The notes beneath the pieces are model-generated. The model saw only the letters and a program-made list of their open reading frames with translations. It was not told the origin of the DNA and did no database searches. A stretch of 64,000 nt of DNA from Rhodanobacteraceae bacterium (GTDB lineage Bacteria > Pseudomonadota > Gammaproteobacteria > Xanthomonadales > SZUA-5), in contig JADJPR010000010.1 in assembly GCA_016713135.1 (NCBI GenBank), forward strand, positions 174,239 to 238,238, given 5' to 3'. Below are positions 18,974-29,500 of the stretch, piece by piece; position 1 is the first letter of the stretch, and every line of letters starts with the position of its first letter. The position numbers were made by a program, and so were the translations under genes.

Positions 18974-20219
18974 ACAGATCGAGGGTTCACGAGCAGTCGC
19001 CACGGCGGTCGCGCTGTGCCGGCCCGAGGTGATCTGCGCTTACCCGATCTCGCCGCAGACGCACATCGTGGAGAGCCTGGGCGAGATGGTGAAGAGCGGT
19101 GAGGTGGCCGACTGCGAGTTCATCAATGTCGAGAGCGAGTTCGCGGCGATGAGCGTCGCCATCGGCGCCAGCGCGGCCGGCGCGCGCAGCTACACGGCGA
19201 CCGCCAGCCAGGGCCTGCTGTTCATGGCCGAGGCGGTCTACAACGCCTCGGGCCTCGGCCTGCCGATCGTCATGACCATCGCCAACCGTGCGATCGGCGC
19301 GCCGATAAACATCTGGAACGACCACAGCGATTCGATGAGCCAGCGCGACTCAGGCTGGATCCAGCTCTTCGCCGAGACCAACCAGGAGGCGCTCGATCTG
19401 CACATCCAGGCTTTCAAGCTCGCCGAGGAGCTGTCGATGCCGGTGATGGTCTGCATGGACGGCTTCATCCTCACGCACGCCTACGAGCGCGTCGACATCC
19501 CCGAGCAGGCGGATGTCGACGCCTTCCTGCCGCCCTACGAGCCGCGCCAGGTGCTGGATCCGGCCGAACCGGTGTCGATCGGCGCGATGGTTGGGCCCGA
19601 GGCCTTCATGGAGGTGCGCTACCTCGCGCACGCCAAGCAGCTCGCCGCGCTGGACGTGATCCCGCGGATCGCCGCGGAGTTCGAGGCGCGCTTCGGGCGC
19701 GCCTCCGGCGGCCTGGTGCGCGGCTACCGCATCGACGACGCGCAGACCATCGTCGTGGCGCTGGGATCGGTGATCGGCACGCTCAAGGACACCATCGACG
19801 GGATGCGCGACGAAGGTATCCCGATCGGCGTGCTCGGCATCCAGTCGTTCCGCCCCTTTCCGCTCGCAGCGGTGCGCGAGGCGCTGAAGGGCGCGAGCAA
19901 TGTCGTCGTGCTCGAGAAGAGCTTCTCGGTGGGTCTTGGCGGGGTGCTCTCGACCGATGTGCGCGTGGCGCTCTCGGGGCTGCAACTGCACGGCTACACC
20001 GTGGTCGCGGGCCTAGGCGGACGCGCGATCACCCGCGCCTCGCTCAGGCGCACGCTGGACGAAGCCATCGCCGGCACGCTTGGCCCGCTGACTTTCATGG
20101 ACCTCGACTGGCGCATCGTCAACCGGCAACTGGCGCGCGAGGCGCAGATGCGCCGCAGCGGGCCGATCGCAGAGAGCTTGCTGCGCGATGTCGGCCCGAT
20201 CGCGGCAAAGGTCATCTGA
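18966..20219 (+). CDS. 2-oxoacid:acceptor oxidoreductase, alpha subunit
   Basis: 417 residues. EVICAYPISPQTHIVESLGE, INVESEFAAMSVAIGASAAG, YTATASQGLLFMAEA and the long HDSDSM-like loop (NDHSDSMSQRDSGWIQ) match the PorA/KorA pyrimidine-binding and transketolase C-like domains. The enzyme decarboxylates a 2-oxoacid oxidatively to an acyl-CoA or acid and passes electrons to Fe-S centres. Starts inside the end of the gamma gene. Substrate could be pyruvate, a branched or aryl 2-oxoacid such as phenylglyoxylate or indolepyruvate; the sequence alone does not decide. Confidence 0.9.
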   Translation: MLEQIEGSRAVATAVALCRPEVICAYPISPQTHIVESLGEMVKSGEVADCEFINVESEFAAMSVAIGASAAGARSYTATASQGLLFMAEAVYNASGLGLPIVMTIANRAIGAPINIWNDHSDSMSQRDSGWIQLFAETNQEALDLHIQAFKLAEELSMPVMVCMDGFILTHAYERVDIPEQADVDAFLPPYEPRQVLDPAEPVSIGAMVGPEAFMEVRYLAHAKQLAALDVIPRIAAEFEARFGRASGGLVRGYRIDDAQTIVVALGSVIGTLKDTIDGMRDEGIPIGVLGIQSFRPFPLAAVREALKGASNVVVLEKSFSVGLGGVLSTDVRVALSGLQLHGYTVVAGLGGRAITRASLRRTLDEAIAGTLGPLTFMDLDWRIVNRQLAREAQMRRSGPIAESLLRDVGPIAAKVI

Positions 20220-20442
20220 CCCGGATACTCCGCGAGGCCGCAAGAAAATGGCACATCTTCCAAACTGCGACTCGAAGATCGGTTGCTCAACGCAGACAGT
20301 CCGCTGCCTTCTCACCCTGCTCTTCTTTGCGCCGGACGTTGCTCGTCGTCGCAATGGAACCACCATTCCTCCTCCTCGCGCCTCGGTTCCGGCGCAAAGC
20401 CCTTCGCGATCATCCGCGTGTCCTCACGGAGTATCCGGGTTC

Positions 20443-21462
20443 ATGACTACTGAATCCCCGATCCGCTTCTACCAGACCGGGACCTTCACGGTCGGCAACC
20501 GCCTGCTCGACGCCACCCAGCGCAGCGTGCAGGCCTCGACCGAGCGCAGCAACGCGCTGACCAGCGGCCACCGCGCCTGCCAAGGCTGCGGCGAGGCGCT
20601 CGGCGCGCGCTATGCGATCGACGCCGCGATGCGCGCAACCGGCGGCCAGTTGATCGCGGCGAACGCCACCGGCTGCCTGGAGGTGTTCTCCACGCCGTAT
20701 CCGGAAACCTCCTGGCAGCTGCCGTGGCTGCACTCGCTGTTCGGCAACGCCGCGGCGGTCGGCACCGGGATCGCCGCGGCGCTCAAGGTCAAGGCGCGCA
20801 AGGCGGGCCTGGCGCAGAGCCCGGTGCGGGTGATCGCGCAGGGCGGCGACGGCGGCACCACCGACATCGGCTTCGGCTGCCTGTCCGGGATGTTCGAGCG
20901 CAACGACGACGTGCTCTACATCTGCTACGACAACGAGGCGTACATGAACACCGGCGTGCAGCGCAGCTCCGCCACGCCTTTCGCCGCGCGCACCAACACC
21001 ACGCTCGCGGTCGGCCCGCATCCGGGTGCAGAGGCAGGGCAGGGCAAGGATTTGCCGCGCATCGCGATGGCGCATGAGATCCCGTACGTGGCCACCGCCA
21101 CCGTCGCCGATTTGCGCGACCTCGAAGCCAAGGTCGAGAAGGCCATGGGCATCCATGGTGCGCGCTATTTGCACATCCTGGTGCCGTGCCCGCTCGGCTG
21201 GGGCGCCGCCAGTTGCGACACCATCAAGCTCGCGCGCCTGGCGCGCGAGACCGGCCTGTTCCCGGTGTTCGAGGCCGAGCGCGGCGAGGTCACGCGGGTG
21301 ACCAAGATCCGCCATCGCGTGCCGGTGGACGAGTATCTGAAGCCGCAGAAGCGCTTCGCCCACCTGTTCGGCCCGCACGGCCACCCCGAGATGCTGGCGC
21401 AGATCCAGGCGCAGGCCGACCGCAACATCGCCCGCTACGGATTGCTGGAGAGCGTGGCATGA
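20443..21462 (+). CDS. 2-oxoacid:acceptor oxidoreductase, beta (TPP) subunit
   Basis: 339 residues. HRACQGCGEALGARYAI starts the conserved Fe-S/TPP region; AQGGDGGTTDIGFGCLSG followed by YICYDNEAYMNTGVQRSS is the GDG...N TPP/Mg motif, and HILVPCPLGWG is the family C-terminal block. A 223-bp gap of unique sequence separates it from alpha, where I see no gene; an in-frame upstream extension exists but looks non-coding. The stop overlaps the next start (ATGA), so the FAD subunit is translationally coupled. Confidence 0.9.
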   Translation: MTTESPIRFYQTGTFTVGNRLLDATQRSVQASTERSNALTSGHRACQGCGEALGARYAIDAAMRATGGQLIAANATGCLEVFSTPYPETSWQLPWLHSLFGNAAAVGTGIAAALKVKARKAGLAQSPVRVIAQGGDGGTTDIGFGCLSGMFERNDDVLYICYDNEAYMNTGVQRSSATPFAARTNTTLAVGPHPGAEAGQGKDLPRIAMAHEIPYVATATVADLRDLEAKVEKAMGIHGARYLHILVPCPLGWGAASCDTIKLARLARETGLFPVFEAERGEVTRVTKIRHRVPVDEYLKPQKRFAHLFGPHGHPEMLAQIQAQADRNIARYGLLESVA

Positions 21463-23087
21463 CCATGCAGAAACCTTTCGCGATCACCCTGGACCCTGGC
21501 TCCTCGCTGGCCAACAAGACCGGCACCTGGCGCACCGAGCGCCCGGTGTATGTCGACCGGCTGCCGCCGTGCAACGCCCAATGCCCGGCGGGCGAGGATA
21601 TTCAGGGCTGGCTCTACCACGCCGAGAGTGGCGACTACGAAGCCGCCTGGCGACATCTGACGCGCGACAATCCCTTCCCGGCGATCATGGGGCGCGTCTG
21701 CTACCACACGTGCGAAACCGCCTGTAACCGCGCCAAGGTCGACCAGGCCGTCGGCATCAACTCGGTCGAGCGCTTCCTCGGCGACGAGGCACTGAAACGC
21801 GGTTGGTCCTTCGCGCCGCCGGCGAGCGAGACCGGCAAGCGCGTGCTCATCGTCGGCGCCGGCCCGTCCGGCATGTCGGCGGCCTATCACCTGCGCCGGG
21901 TTGGCCACGCGGTCACGGTGATCGAGGCCGGTCCGCTGATGGGCGGCATGATGCGTTTCGGCATCCCCAAGTACCGATTGCCGCGCGAGGTGCTCGACGG
22001 CGAGATGCAGCGGATCGTTGCGATGGGTGTGACGGTGCAACTGAACACCAAGGTCGCCGACGTCGCGCAGACGATGCGCGAGGGCGGCTTCGACGCTGCC
22101 TTCCTCGCGGTCGGCGCGCACATCGCCAAGCGCGCCTGGATCCCGGCCAAGGACAGCTCGCGCATTCTCGACGCGGTCGCCGTGCTGCGTTCGATGGAAG
22201 GCGGCGAGGCGCCGCTGCTCGGCCGGCGCGTGGTGGTCTACGGCGGCGGCAATACCGCGATCGACGTCGCGCGCACCGCGCGCCGCCTTGGCGCCACCGA
22301 TGCGGTCATCGTCTACCGCCGCACCCGCGAGAAGATGCCGGCGCACGAACTGGAGGTCGAGGAGGCGCTGCAGGAAGGCGTGATGGTCAAGTGGCTGTCG
22401 ACCATCAAGGGCGAGGATGGCGGCGTGCTCACCATCGAGAAGATGGCACTCGACGAGAAGGGCAACCCGCAGCCGACCGGCGAGTACGAGACCCTGGAAG
22501 CGGACTCGCTGGTCCTCGCACTCGGCCAGGACGTGGACCTGTCGCTGCTCGACGGCATCCCGGACCTGCGCCGCGAGCACGGCGTGGTGCTGGTCGACGA
22601 GCACATGATGACCAGCCAGCCCGGATTGTTCGCCGGCGGCGACATGGTGCCGGCCGAGCGCAATGTCACGGTCGCCGTCGGCCACGGCAAGAAGGCGGCG
22701 AAGAACATCGACGCCTGGCTGCGCGGGACCGTGCTGGAGCGCGCACCCAAGCACGCGCCGGCGAGCTTCGAGCGCCTCAATCCCTGGTACTACGCCGACG
22801 CGCCGAAGACCGTGCGCCCGCAACTCGACCTCGCCCGCCGCACCAGCAGCTTCGACGAGGTCCAGGGCGGCCTGACCGAGGACAACGCGCTGTTCGAAGC
22901 GCGCCGCTGCCTGTCCTGCGGCAACTGCTTCGAGTGCGACAACTGCTACGGCGTGTGCCCCGACAACGCCGTCATCAAGCTCGGCCCCGGCAAGCGCTTC
23001 CAGTTCAACTACGACTACTGCAAGGGCTGCGGCGTATGCGCCGCCGAGTGCCCCTGCGGGGCGATCGAGATGCACCTGGAGGCCTGA
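21459..23087 (+). CDS. GltD-like FAD/NAD(P) oxidoreductase subunit with C-terminal [4Fe-4S] domain
   Basis: 542 residues. The N-terminus has the GltD-type cluster-binding Cys set (CNAQCPAGEDIQGWL, CYHTCETACNRAKV). An FAD-binding motif VLIVGAGPSGMSAAYHLRR and an NAD(P) motif VYGGGNTAIDVARTARRLG with YRRTREKMPA follow, then FAGGDMVP (FAD). The C-terminal ~60 residues hold a dense Cys array (CLSCGNCFECDNCYGVCP, then CKGCGVCAAECPCGAI) for two [4Fe-4S] clusters, like the ferredoxin-like delta subunit. This fuses delta with an NAD(P)-reducing module, as in phenylglyoxylate:acceptor oxidoreductase and related enzymes, so the complex probably reduces NAD(P)+ directly. Starts by ATGA overlap with beta. 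Confidence 0.88.
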   Translation: MTMQKPFAITLDPGSSLANKTGTWRTERPVYVDRLPPCNAQCPAGEDIQGWLYHAESGDYEAAWRHLTRDNPFPAIMGRVCYHTCETACNRAKVDQAVGINSVERFLGDEALKRGWSFAPPASETGKRVLIVGAGPSGMSAAYHLRRVGHAVTVIEAGPLMGGMMRFGIPKYRLPREVLDGEMQRIVAMGVTVQLNTKVADVAQTMREGGFDAAFLAVGAHIAKRAWIPAKDSSRILDAVAVLRSMEGGEAPLLGRRVVVYGGGNTAIDVARTARRLGATDAVIVYRRTREKMPAHELEVEEALQEGVMVKWLSTIKGEDGGVLTIEKMALDEKGNPQPTGEYETLEADSLVLALGQDVDLSLLDGIPDLRREHGVVLVDEHMMTSQPGLFAGGDMVPAERNVTVAVGHGKKAAKNIDAWLRGTVLERAPKHAPASFERLNPWYYADAPKTVRPQLDLARRTSSFDEVQGGLTEDNALFEARRCLSCGNCFECDNCYGVCPDNAVIKLGPGKRFQFNYDYCKGCGVCAAECPCGAIEMHLEA

Positions 23088-23115
23088 GCCAGCCTGCGCC
23101 GCATCCGGGCCTTCG

Positions 23116-23131
23116 CGCGGAGCGCTCCGCG
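23116..23131. promoter_or_regulatory. 16-bp perfect palindrome between operons
   Basis: CGCGGAGCGCTCCGCG lies 28 bp after the oxidoreductase operon and 30 bp before the sigma factor ATG. It could be a terminator hairpin without U-tract or an operator near the sigma factor promoter; GC-rich DNA makes chance palindromes fairly likely. Confidence 0.3.
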
Positions 23132-23161
23132 ATCCGACGGTCCCGGTGCAATACTCTGCCC

Positions 23162-23725
23162 ATGAGCGAGGATCTCACCGAACTGCTGGTCCAGGCGGGC
23201 GCCGATCCTGCCAAGCGGGCTCGGCTGTTCGCTCGCGTCTACGACGAGTTGCGCCAGATCGCCCGGCGGGAATTGGGATCCCATGGTGCCGACAGCACCC
23301 TGGAAACCCGCCCATTGGTCCATGAGGCTTACTTCAAACTCTTTCCGACCAGCGGCGGCACGCATTTCGAGAACCGACGGCATTTTTTCGGAGCGGCCGC
23401 GCGGGCAATGCGGCAGGTGGCGATCGAGCACGCGCGCGCACGCCTGGCAGAAAGACGGGGTGCGGGCCAGCGTCCGGTGGATCTGGCTGCGTTGGCCGAA
23501 AGCACACTGCGCGTCGACAGCGAGGCCGAGAATCTGGTCAGGCTTGACGAAGCGCTGGCGCAGCTCGGCGAGGTGGACGCGCGCGCCCTGGAGGTCGCCG
23601 AACTGCGCTTCTTTGCCGGGCTGGAAGTGAGCGAGATCGCGGCGATGCTGGGTGTCTCCGAGCCGACCGTGAAGCGCGACACCCGGTTCGTGCGCGAATT
23701 CCTCGCCGAATGTCTGGCCAACTGA
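23162..23725 (+). CDS. ECF-family RNA polymerase sigma factor
   Basis: 187 residues. Region 2 is LFARVYDELRQIARREL with the following LVHEAYFKLF; region 4 is the HTH in LEVSEIAAMLGVSEPTVKRD. The pattern (RQIARREL, TLETRPLVHEAYFKL, FFGAAARAMRQVAIEHAR) is that of the ECF group usually paired with a Ser/Thr kinase in Xanthomonadales and Planctomycetes rather than with an anti-sigma factor. The ATG at 23162 matches the family start. The end overlaps the kinase start by 16 bp, so the pair is co-translated; phosphorylation of, or signalling to, this sigma factor by the kinase is inferred from context. Confidence 0.9.
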   Translation: MSEDLTELLVQAGADPAKRARLFARVYDELRQIARRELGSHGADSTLETRPLVHEAYFKLFPTSGGTHFENRRHFFGAAARAMRQVAIEHARARLAERRGAGQRPVDLAALAESTLRVDSEAENLVRLDEALAQLGEVDARALEVAELRFFAGLEVSEIAAMLGVSEPTVKRDTRFVREFLAECLAN

Positions 23726-26496
23726 TTCGAGATCTGGCGCAAGTGGCGGCAAGCTCAGGCCAGTCCCCGGATGGCGGACCACGGGCGCCGGTGGCGGTGG
23801 ACATCGAGCGCTGGCGGCGCATTCGTGAGCTCTCGGAACTGGCGGCGTCCCGGCCCACGGACGAGCGTCTGAACTGGCTCGCCTCAGTGGAGGCGGACCC
23901 GGCCGTTCGCGCGCGGGTGCTCGACCTGTGCGATGAAGAGCCCGTGGGCGTATCTGCCGAAGCATCGGAGTGGACGCCGGAGGCAGTATCAGCCTCCGTG
24001 GAGGCGCTCGCTGGCGGCGTCGTCCCCGGGGCGCGTGTCGGTGCCTGGCGCCTGCTCGAAAGGGTAGGCCGCGGCGGGATGGGCGAGGTCTGGCAGGCGG
24101 AGCGGGTCGACGGTGGTTTTCGCCAGGAAGCGGCCATCAAGCTGATGCGTGGATTTGGTGAAGCAGCGCGTTTCGAAGGAGAGCGCGCGATCCTGGCGCG
24201 CCTGGAACATCCCAACATCGCGAGGTTGCTGGACGGCGGCACGCTGGCAGACGGACAGCCCTGGCTTGCCCTGGAATTCGTGCGCGGTCGGGACCTGCTC
24301 ACCCATTGCGACGCCGGCCGATTGTCCTTGCGGCGCCGGATCGAGCTGTTCCTTGGCGTTTGCGCCGCGGTGGCGAGTGCCCACCGATTGCCGGTTGTCC
24401 ACCGGGACCTCAAGCCGTCCAATGTCCTGGTGACGACGGATGGGCAAGTGAAGTTGCTCGATTTCGGGATCGCCAAGTTGCTGTCGGGCGCCTTGGCGCA
24501 GCAAGCCTGCGAAACCGCGGCGATGCCGATGACACCCGCCTATGCGGCGCCGGAACAGCTGCGCCGGGAACCCGTGAGTACGCAGACGGACGTTTACGCA
24601 CTGGGTCTGCTGTTGCACGAACTTCTGGTCGGCGCGTTGCCGCGGGAGCGGCGGGCGACCGGCGATGGCGATGCGCTGGTCCGGATCCTGACGCAGGAAC
24701 CGCCGCCTGCGAGCGGCACGCTCGATCGCATGGAGCGCGCACGTCTGGTGTGCGTGGCGACTGCGCGTGGCAACTCGGCCGCGGGCTTGCGCGGGGTGCT
24801 GCGCGGCGACCTGGACGCGATCATGGCCAAGGCACTGCGGCTGCGGCCCGAAGACCGTTATCCCTCGGTTGACGCGCTGGCAGCGGACTTGAATCGCTGG
24901 CTGGCGCAGCGACCGGTGGATGCTCGACGCGGCTCATGGCGCTATCGGGCGGGACGCTTTGCGGCGCGCCATCGATGGGTGGTCGCGCTCGCATGCCTGC
25001 TGCTGTTGTCACTCGTTGCCGGCATCGGCACCGCGGCCTGGCAGGCTGGCGAGGTCGCTCGCGAGCGCGACCTTGCGCTGTTGGAGAGTCAGCGCGCCAG
25101 CGCCGCGCTGGCCTTCCAGCGCGAGATCTTCCGCCGCGCGCGGCCGGCCCAGCACCGCGGACGCGAGCCCACCGCGTCTGAATTGCTCGACCTGGGCGAA
25201 CAAATGCTCTCCGGGCGCAGCGAACTCGAACCCGGCGTGCGCGCCACTCTGATCGAAGAGTTGTCCCGTTCGCGCGCTTCGCTGGGTGCCTACGAAGCCG
25301 CGCACAAACAGGCACTCGAGGCACGCGCCATCTTCGAGTCGCTCGGTGATCGTCAAGCTACCTTGCGCCTGGACATTCACCTGGCGTCGCTCGAGGAGCG
25401 CCTGGGCCTCAGAAACGCAGCGAGGATGCGTATCGACCGCGTGCTGGCCGCGGCAGCTGACACAGACCTGTCCCCAGCGGATCTCTACGCGGCCTGGTAC
25501 CAGCGCGGAATCCTGCTGGGCAACGGCGGCGATATCGACGGCGCGGACCGCGCGATCGCGCGGGCAATCGAACTGGTTGGCCTCAGCGCGTCGCCGCCGG
25601 CCACGGTGGTCGGCATGGAAGTCGTGCGTGCGGGGTACCTCTCCGCCTCCGGCCGGGCCGAGGAAGCGCTCGAGCGGCTCGCCGCCACCCGCGCGCGGTT
25701 GCAGTCCCTGGGCGCCTTCGACGACGCTGCACGGCAACAATGGCTCCAGGGCGAGGGCGTGGCGCTGGAGCAACTGGGCCGCTCGGAGGCGGCACAATTG
25801 GCCATCGACGCGCGGCTCGAGCTCTCGCGACGCATCTACGGGCCGCGCCATCCTGCGGTGGCGGCCGACCTGCGCCAGCTGGCGCGTTTGGCGCTGCGGC
25901 AATACGACCCGAAGCGCGCGCTGTCCCTGGCAGAGGCTGCCTTGCCGCTGATGCGCGAGCACTACGGTGACGGCCACTCGGATGTCGCATCGGTGCACCA
26001 ACTGCTTGCGCTGGCGCGGCTGCGCACGGGCGATCTCAGCGGTGCCCGCCAGGATGCACAAGCTGTGATCGACATGCGTACCCGCCTGGATGGCGAGGCG
26101 CATCCGCGCACCTTGGCCGCGCGCGGGGCGATGGCGATGATCGACGAGGCGGCGGGAAGCCTGATGGATGCGCAGCGCGCGGCCGAAAGCATCCGCGCGC
26201 AGAACTCCTGGAATCAGCTGAACGGACTGACGCGCGCGCGCCTGGATGGAATCCGCCTGTTCCACGCCGAATCGCTGAAGCGCTCCCGCTGCGAAGCACT
26301 CTTGGGTGCCCACGCACAGGCGACCGATCCTGCTGGTATCCGCCTGCTCGCTTTGTACCTCGCGGCCTGCTGGCGCGGCGTGGGCGCACACCCGCAGGCC
26401 GAGGCACTGCTGGCCGGATTGTCCCCGGAACAACCGGGCGAGTTCGCTGGCGACCCGGCGTTGGTGCGCTTGCGCGCACAGGCGCTGACGCGTTGA
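23710..26496 (+). CDS. Transmembrane Ser/Thr protein kinase with TPR sensor domain
   Basis: 928 residues. After an ~100-residue leader, the kinase domain has VGRGGMGEVWQAE (P-loop), AIKLMR (catalytic Lys), HRDLKPSNVLV (HRD loop) and LLDFGIAKLL (DFG), ending near residue 395. A single TM segment (WVVALACLLLLSLVAGIGTA) precedes a ~460-residue TPR-like helical domain, probably periplasmic. It belongs to the Hanks-type PknB-like kinases. Overlap with the ECF sigma gene suggests one signalling unit in which the kinase controls the sigma factor. No PASTA or FHA domain. The facing gene at 26531-29704 may be a target only by proximity. Confidence 0.9.
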   Translation: MSGQLIRDLAQVAASSGQSPDGGPRAPVAVDIERWRRIRELSELAASRPTDERLNWLASVEADPAVRARVLDLCDEEPVGVSAEASEWTPEAVSASVEALAGGVVPGARVGAWRLLERVGRGGMGEVWQAERVDGGFRQEAAIKLMRGFGEAARFEGERAILARLEHPNIARLLDGGTLADGQPWLALEFVRGRDLLTHCDAGRLSLRRRIELFLGVCAAVASAHRLPVVHRDLKPSNVLVTTDGQVKLLDFGIAKLLSGALAQQACETAAMPMTPAYAAPEQLRREPVSTQTDVYALGLLLHELLVGALPRERRATGDGDALVRILTQEPPPASGTLDRMERARLVCVATARGNSAAGLRGVLRGDLDAIMAKALRLRPEDRYPSVDALAADLNRWLAQRPVDARRGSWRYRAGRFAARHRWVVALACLLLLSLVAGIGTAAWQAGEVARERDLALLESQRASAALAFQREIFRRARPAQHRGREPTASELLDLGEQMLSGRSELEPGVRATLIEELSRSRASLGAYEAAHKQALEARAIFESLGDRQATLRLDIHLASLEERLGLRNAARMRIDRVLAAAADTDLSPADLYAAWYQRGILLGNGGDIDGADRAIARAIELVGLSASPPATVVGMEVVRAGYLSASGRAEEALERLAATRARLQSLGAFDDAARQQWLQGEGVALEQLGRSEAAQLAIDARLELSRRIYGPRHPAVAADLRQLARLALRQYDPKRALSLAEAALPLMREHYGDGHSDVASVHQLLALARLRTGDLSGARQDAQAVIDMRTRLDGEAHPRTLAARGAMAMIDEAAGSLMDAQRAAESIRAQNSWNQLNGLTRARLDGIRLFHAESLKRSRCEALLGAHAQATDPAGIRLLALYLAACWRGVGAHPQAEALLAGLSPEQPGEFAGDPALVRLRAQALTR

Positions 26497-26530
26497 GTGT
26501 CCGGACCGGCGCGTGGACCAGCGATCGCCG

Positions 26531-29500
26531 CTACTCGAAGCCGCTGGCGAAAATCGACGGAATCACGCCCGTCCCCTGCATCATGAGCGTCGCGGGTGAT
26601 CCCACCGCGTCGCTCGGGACCGAGAGCAGGTCGGCCGTGGCCCCAGCCATCGCGGGCGCGAAACGCAGGACGAACTGACACATGGCGCCCGCCGCAAGGG
26701 TCTGGCCACTGCACTGGTCCGATTGCAGCGAATAGTCGATTCCGCCGCCGAGCACCAGCGTGCCGAGCGCCAGGCTGACCGGCGACAGGTTGCTCAGGAT
26801 CACGGTCTGCTGAAGACCGGGTTCGCCCACGCCCGCGATTCCGAAGTTCACACTGGCGGGCGACAGGCTGGGCGCTGCAGGCGCGCCCCGGCCACGCAGG
26901 TCGATGGCCGCGGGACCGTTGTCGCCCGCATGCATCACCGCCACCGATTCTTCGAAGAGTCCCTTGGCCGTGGGGGCAAAAGTGGCCTGCAGGCTGCATG
27001 ACTGTCCGGCATCGAGCACGAAAGGTGCGGGCGGGCAGCTGTCGGAACCAAGCCCGAAGGGCGCAGCCGGAACACCGAGCGCCTGGATCGTGAGCGCTGT
27101 GTTGCCCGCACTGCTCACGGTCACCATGGCGCCGGCGCTTTGGCCCACCGCGAGAGTGCCGAAGTCCTGCAAGACTGGCGTCAACGACAACGCGCTCAGA
27201 GTACCCTTGCCCAGCAGGGTCAGTGGATGCGGCGAGTCTGGTGCGTCGCTGATCAAGGTCAGTTGCTGGGAAGCATCACCGAGCTCGGCGGGGGCAAAGC
27301 GATAGTCGAGAGTGCATGAAGCGCCGGGCGGCAGGGCGAAGGGCGGCGCGGAGCAACTGCCGCCGACCTGCGAAAACGGGGCTCCGGCAGATTCGATGGA
27401 CTGGATCGTGAGCGCCAGGTTGCCGACGTTTTCGAGGGTGGCCGATTTCACCGGCGTCTGCCCTCCAGGCTGAGCGCCGCCCAGGTCCAGCGGGTGGTTG
27501 CCGATCACCAGTGCCGGCAGGGCGCCGGTGCCCGTCAGTTCGAACGCGGCGACCGTGGGTGTCGTGTTGCTCGAGACCCCGATGATGGCCACGGCAGGTC
27601 CCAGCGCCTCCGGGGTGAACCGATAGACCAGGGTGCAGGCCACATCTGGCGGCAAGGCGAAAGGCGGAGTGGCGCAATCGCCGCCGACGCGCTCGAACGG
27701 ACCAGTAGGTTCATCGATGGATTGCACCAGCGCGTCGGTCACCCCCGTGCTCGTCAGGGTCTGGGTCAGCGTGACCGAGGGCGTCGCCACCGCGACTGTC
27801 CCGAAATCGAGGGAGGCGCCATTGCTGAGGGCCAGTCCCGGACCGTCGGCGAAGCCCGACAGCGACACGCTGTGCGGACTGTTCGATGCCGTGCTGCTGA
27901 CGGTGAACAGCGTACTGTGGAACCCGCTGCTGGTGGGCCCGTAGACGTATCTGCGGGTACAGGATTGGCCCGGCGCCAGGGCAAACGGGGGCGCGAGGCA
28001 GGTGCCTCCGGCGACGCTGGAGAAGGGCGCAGTCGGCGATCCGATGGATTGCACGGTCAGGCTTGCCGCGCTGGCATTGCTCAGCGTCAGGACGGCCGGG
28101 CTGGTGGGCACGCCGACAACCGTCGACCCCACGAACAGATCGCCGGGTGTGATCGTCAGTTGGGCCACGACGCCGCTGCCGGTCAGAGAGGCAGTCTTGG
28201 GGCCGCCTGGGTCATTGCTGGTGAAGGCGATCGTCTGTCCGGTGGCGCCGACGCCGGCAGGCGAGAAGGTATATCGCAGGGTGCACGAGGCACCCGGCTG
28301 GACCACGATCGGCAGCAGGTTGCCGCAATTGCCGCCGCTGACCCGGGCGAAGGGTGCAGAAGCAGCCTGGATGGCGCTGATGGTCAACGGGCTGGTGCCG
28401 CTGTTGCCGACGGTGAGGTCGCGCGCGGCACTGGTGCTGCCCACGGCAACTGCACCGAAAGCGAGCGGGCTGCCCAACTGCATCGAGGCTGCTGCCTGGC
28501 GGTAGGCCACGACCTGTCCATCGTCGCCAGCGGCCCCCGGGGCTGCCAATGCACTGAAGGCCAGCAACTCTTGCGCATCGATGGCAAGGCGAGTCCCGAA
28601 ATCGGCCAGCGCACTGCTCGGCGACTCGGGATAGCGCAGCGTTTGTCGCTCAGCCCAGAACAGGCCGTTCTGTTCGTAGACGTGCACCCGGCCACGGCGC
28701 TGGGTGACAGGATCCAGTTGATCCGGGTCCGCCACCGCCAGACGCGTGCCCATGACCGCCAGGCCGGCGCCGAAACGGTTGGCGCCAACCGGCCCCAGAC
28801 GTTGGGTCAGGCCCCAGTTGCCGCCCGAACGGTAGTAGACATGCACCGCCCGCCCGTCCGGCGCCGGGCCGGTGGGTGCACTCACGAAGGCGTAGTCGCC
28901 CGTCACCGCAACTGCGCTGCCGAATGCGATGGTGGGATCGGTCGAGGTGGGGGAGAAAATGGCCTCGTTCTGCCAGTCCGCGCCTACCCGGCGATAGGCC
29001 ATGGCGCGGCGCACATCGGGAATGCCCACGACCAGCCGGTCGCCGGCCAGTGCCACCGCCTGCCCGAAGGACCGGCCGAACTCCGCCGGTGGGCTGATGG
29101 AGGACGCGAGGGACCAGCTGTTTCCAGTGCGGACGTAGTGGTAGACGGCGCCACGCCCATAGGCAGTGCGTCCCGGCGCGCCGACCACCAGGCGATCGCC
29201 CTCGATCGCCACGCTCGCGCCGAAGTTGCCGGTGACACTGGGTGCGGCCGGTCGGTCGATGCGTTGCTGGAGGCTCCAGATGGCGCCGCTTCGCTGGTAA
29301 ATGCGCACCGAACCGACGTCGGCCAGGCCTCCGATGTTGTCTCCGGGCGAGCCCACCGCGAGGGTGTCTCCAGACAGTGCGACGCGGCCCCGGGCATGCG
29401 CATTGGCTGTGATCGTGGGTTGCGGTGTCCATCCCGGCAGGTCGATCGCCTGCTGCAGCAACCAGGTGCCGCTGCCACGAACGAAGAGATAGACGTCGTT

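Noticed and set aside
20220..20442. Upstream extension of the beta subunit frame
   Set aside because: In-frame but low-quality sequence without homology; the ATG at 20443 begins the conserved domain.
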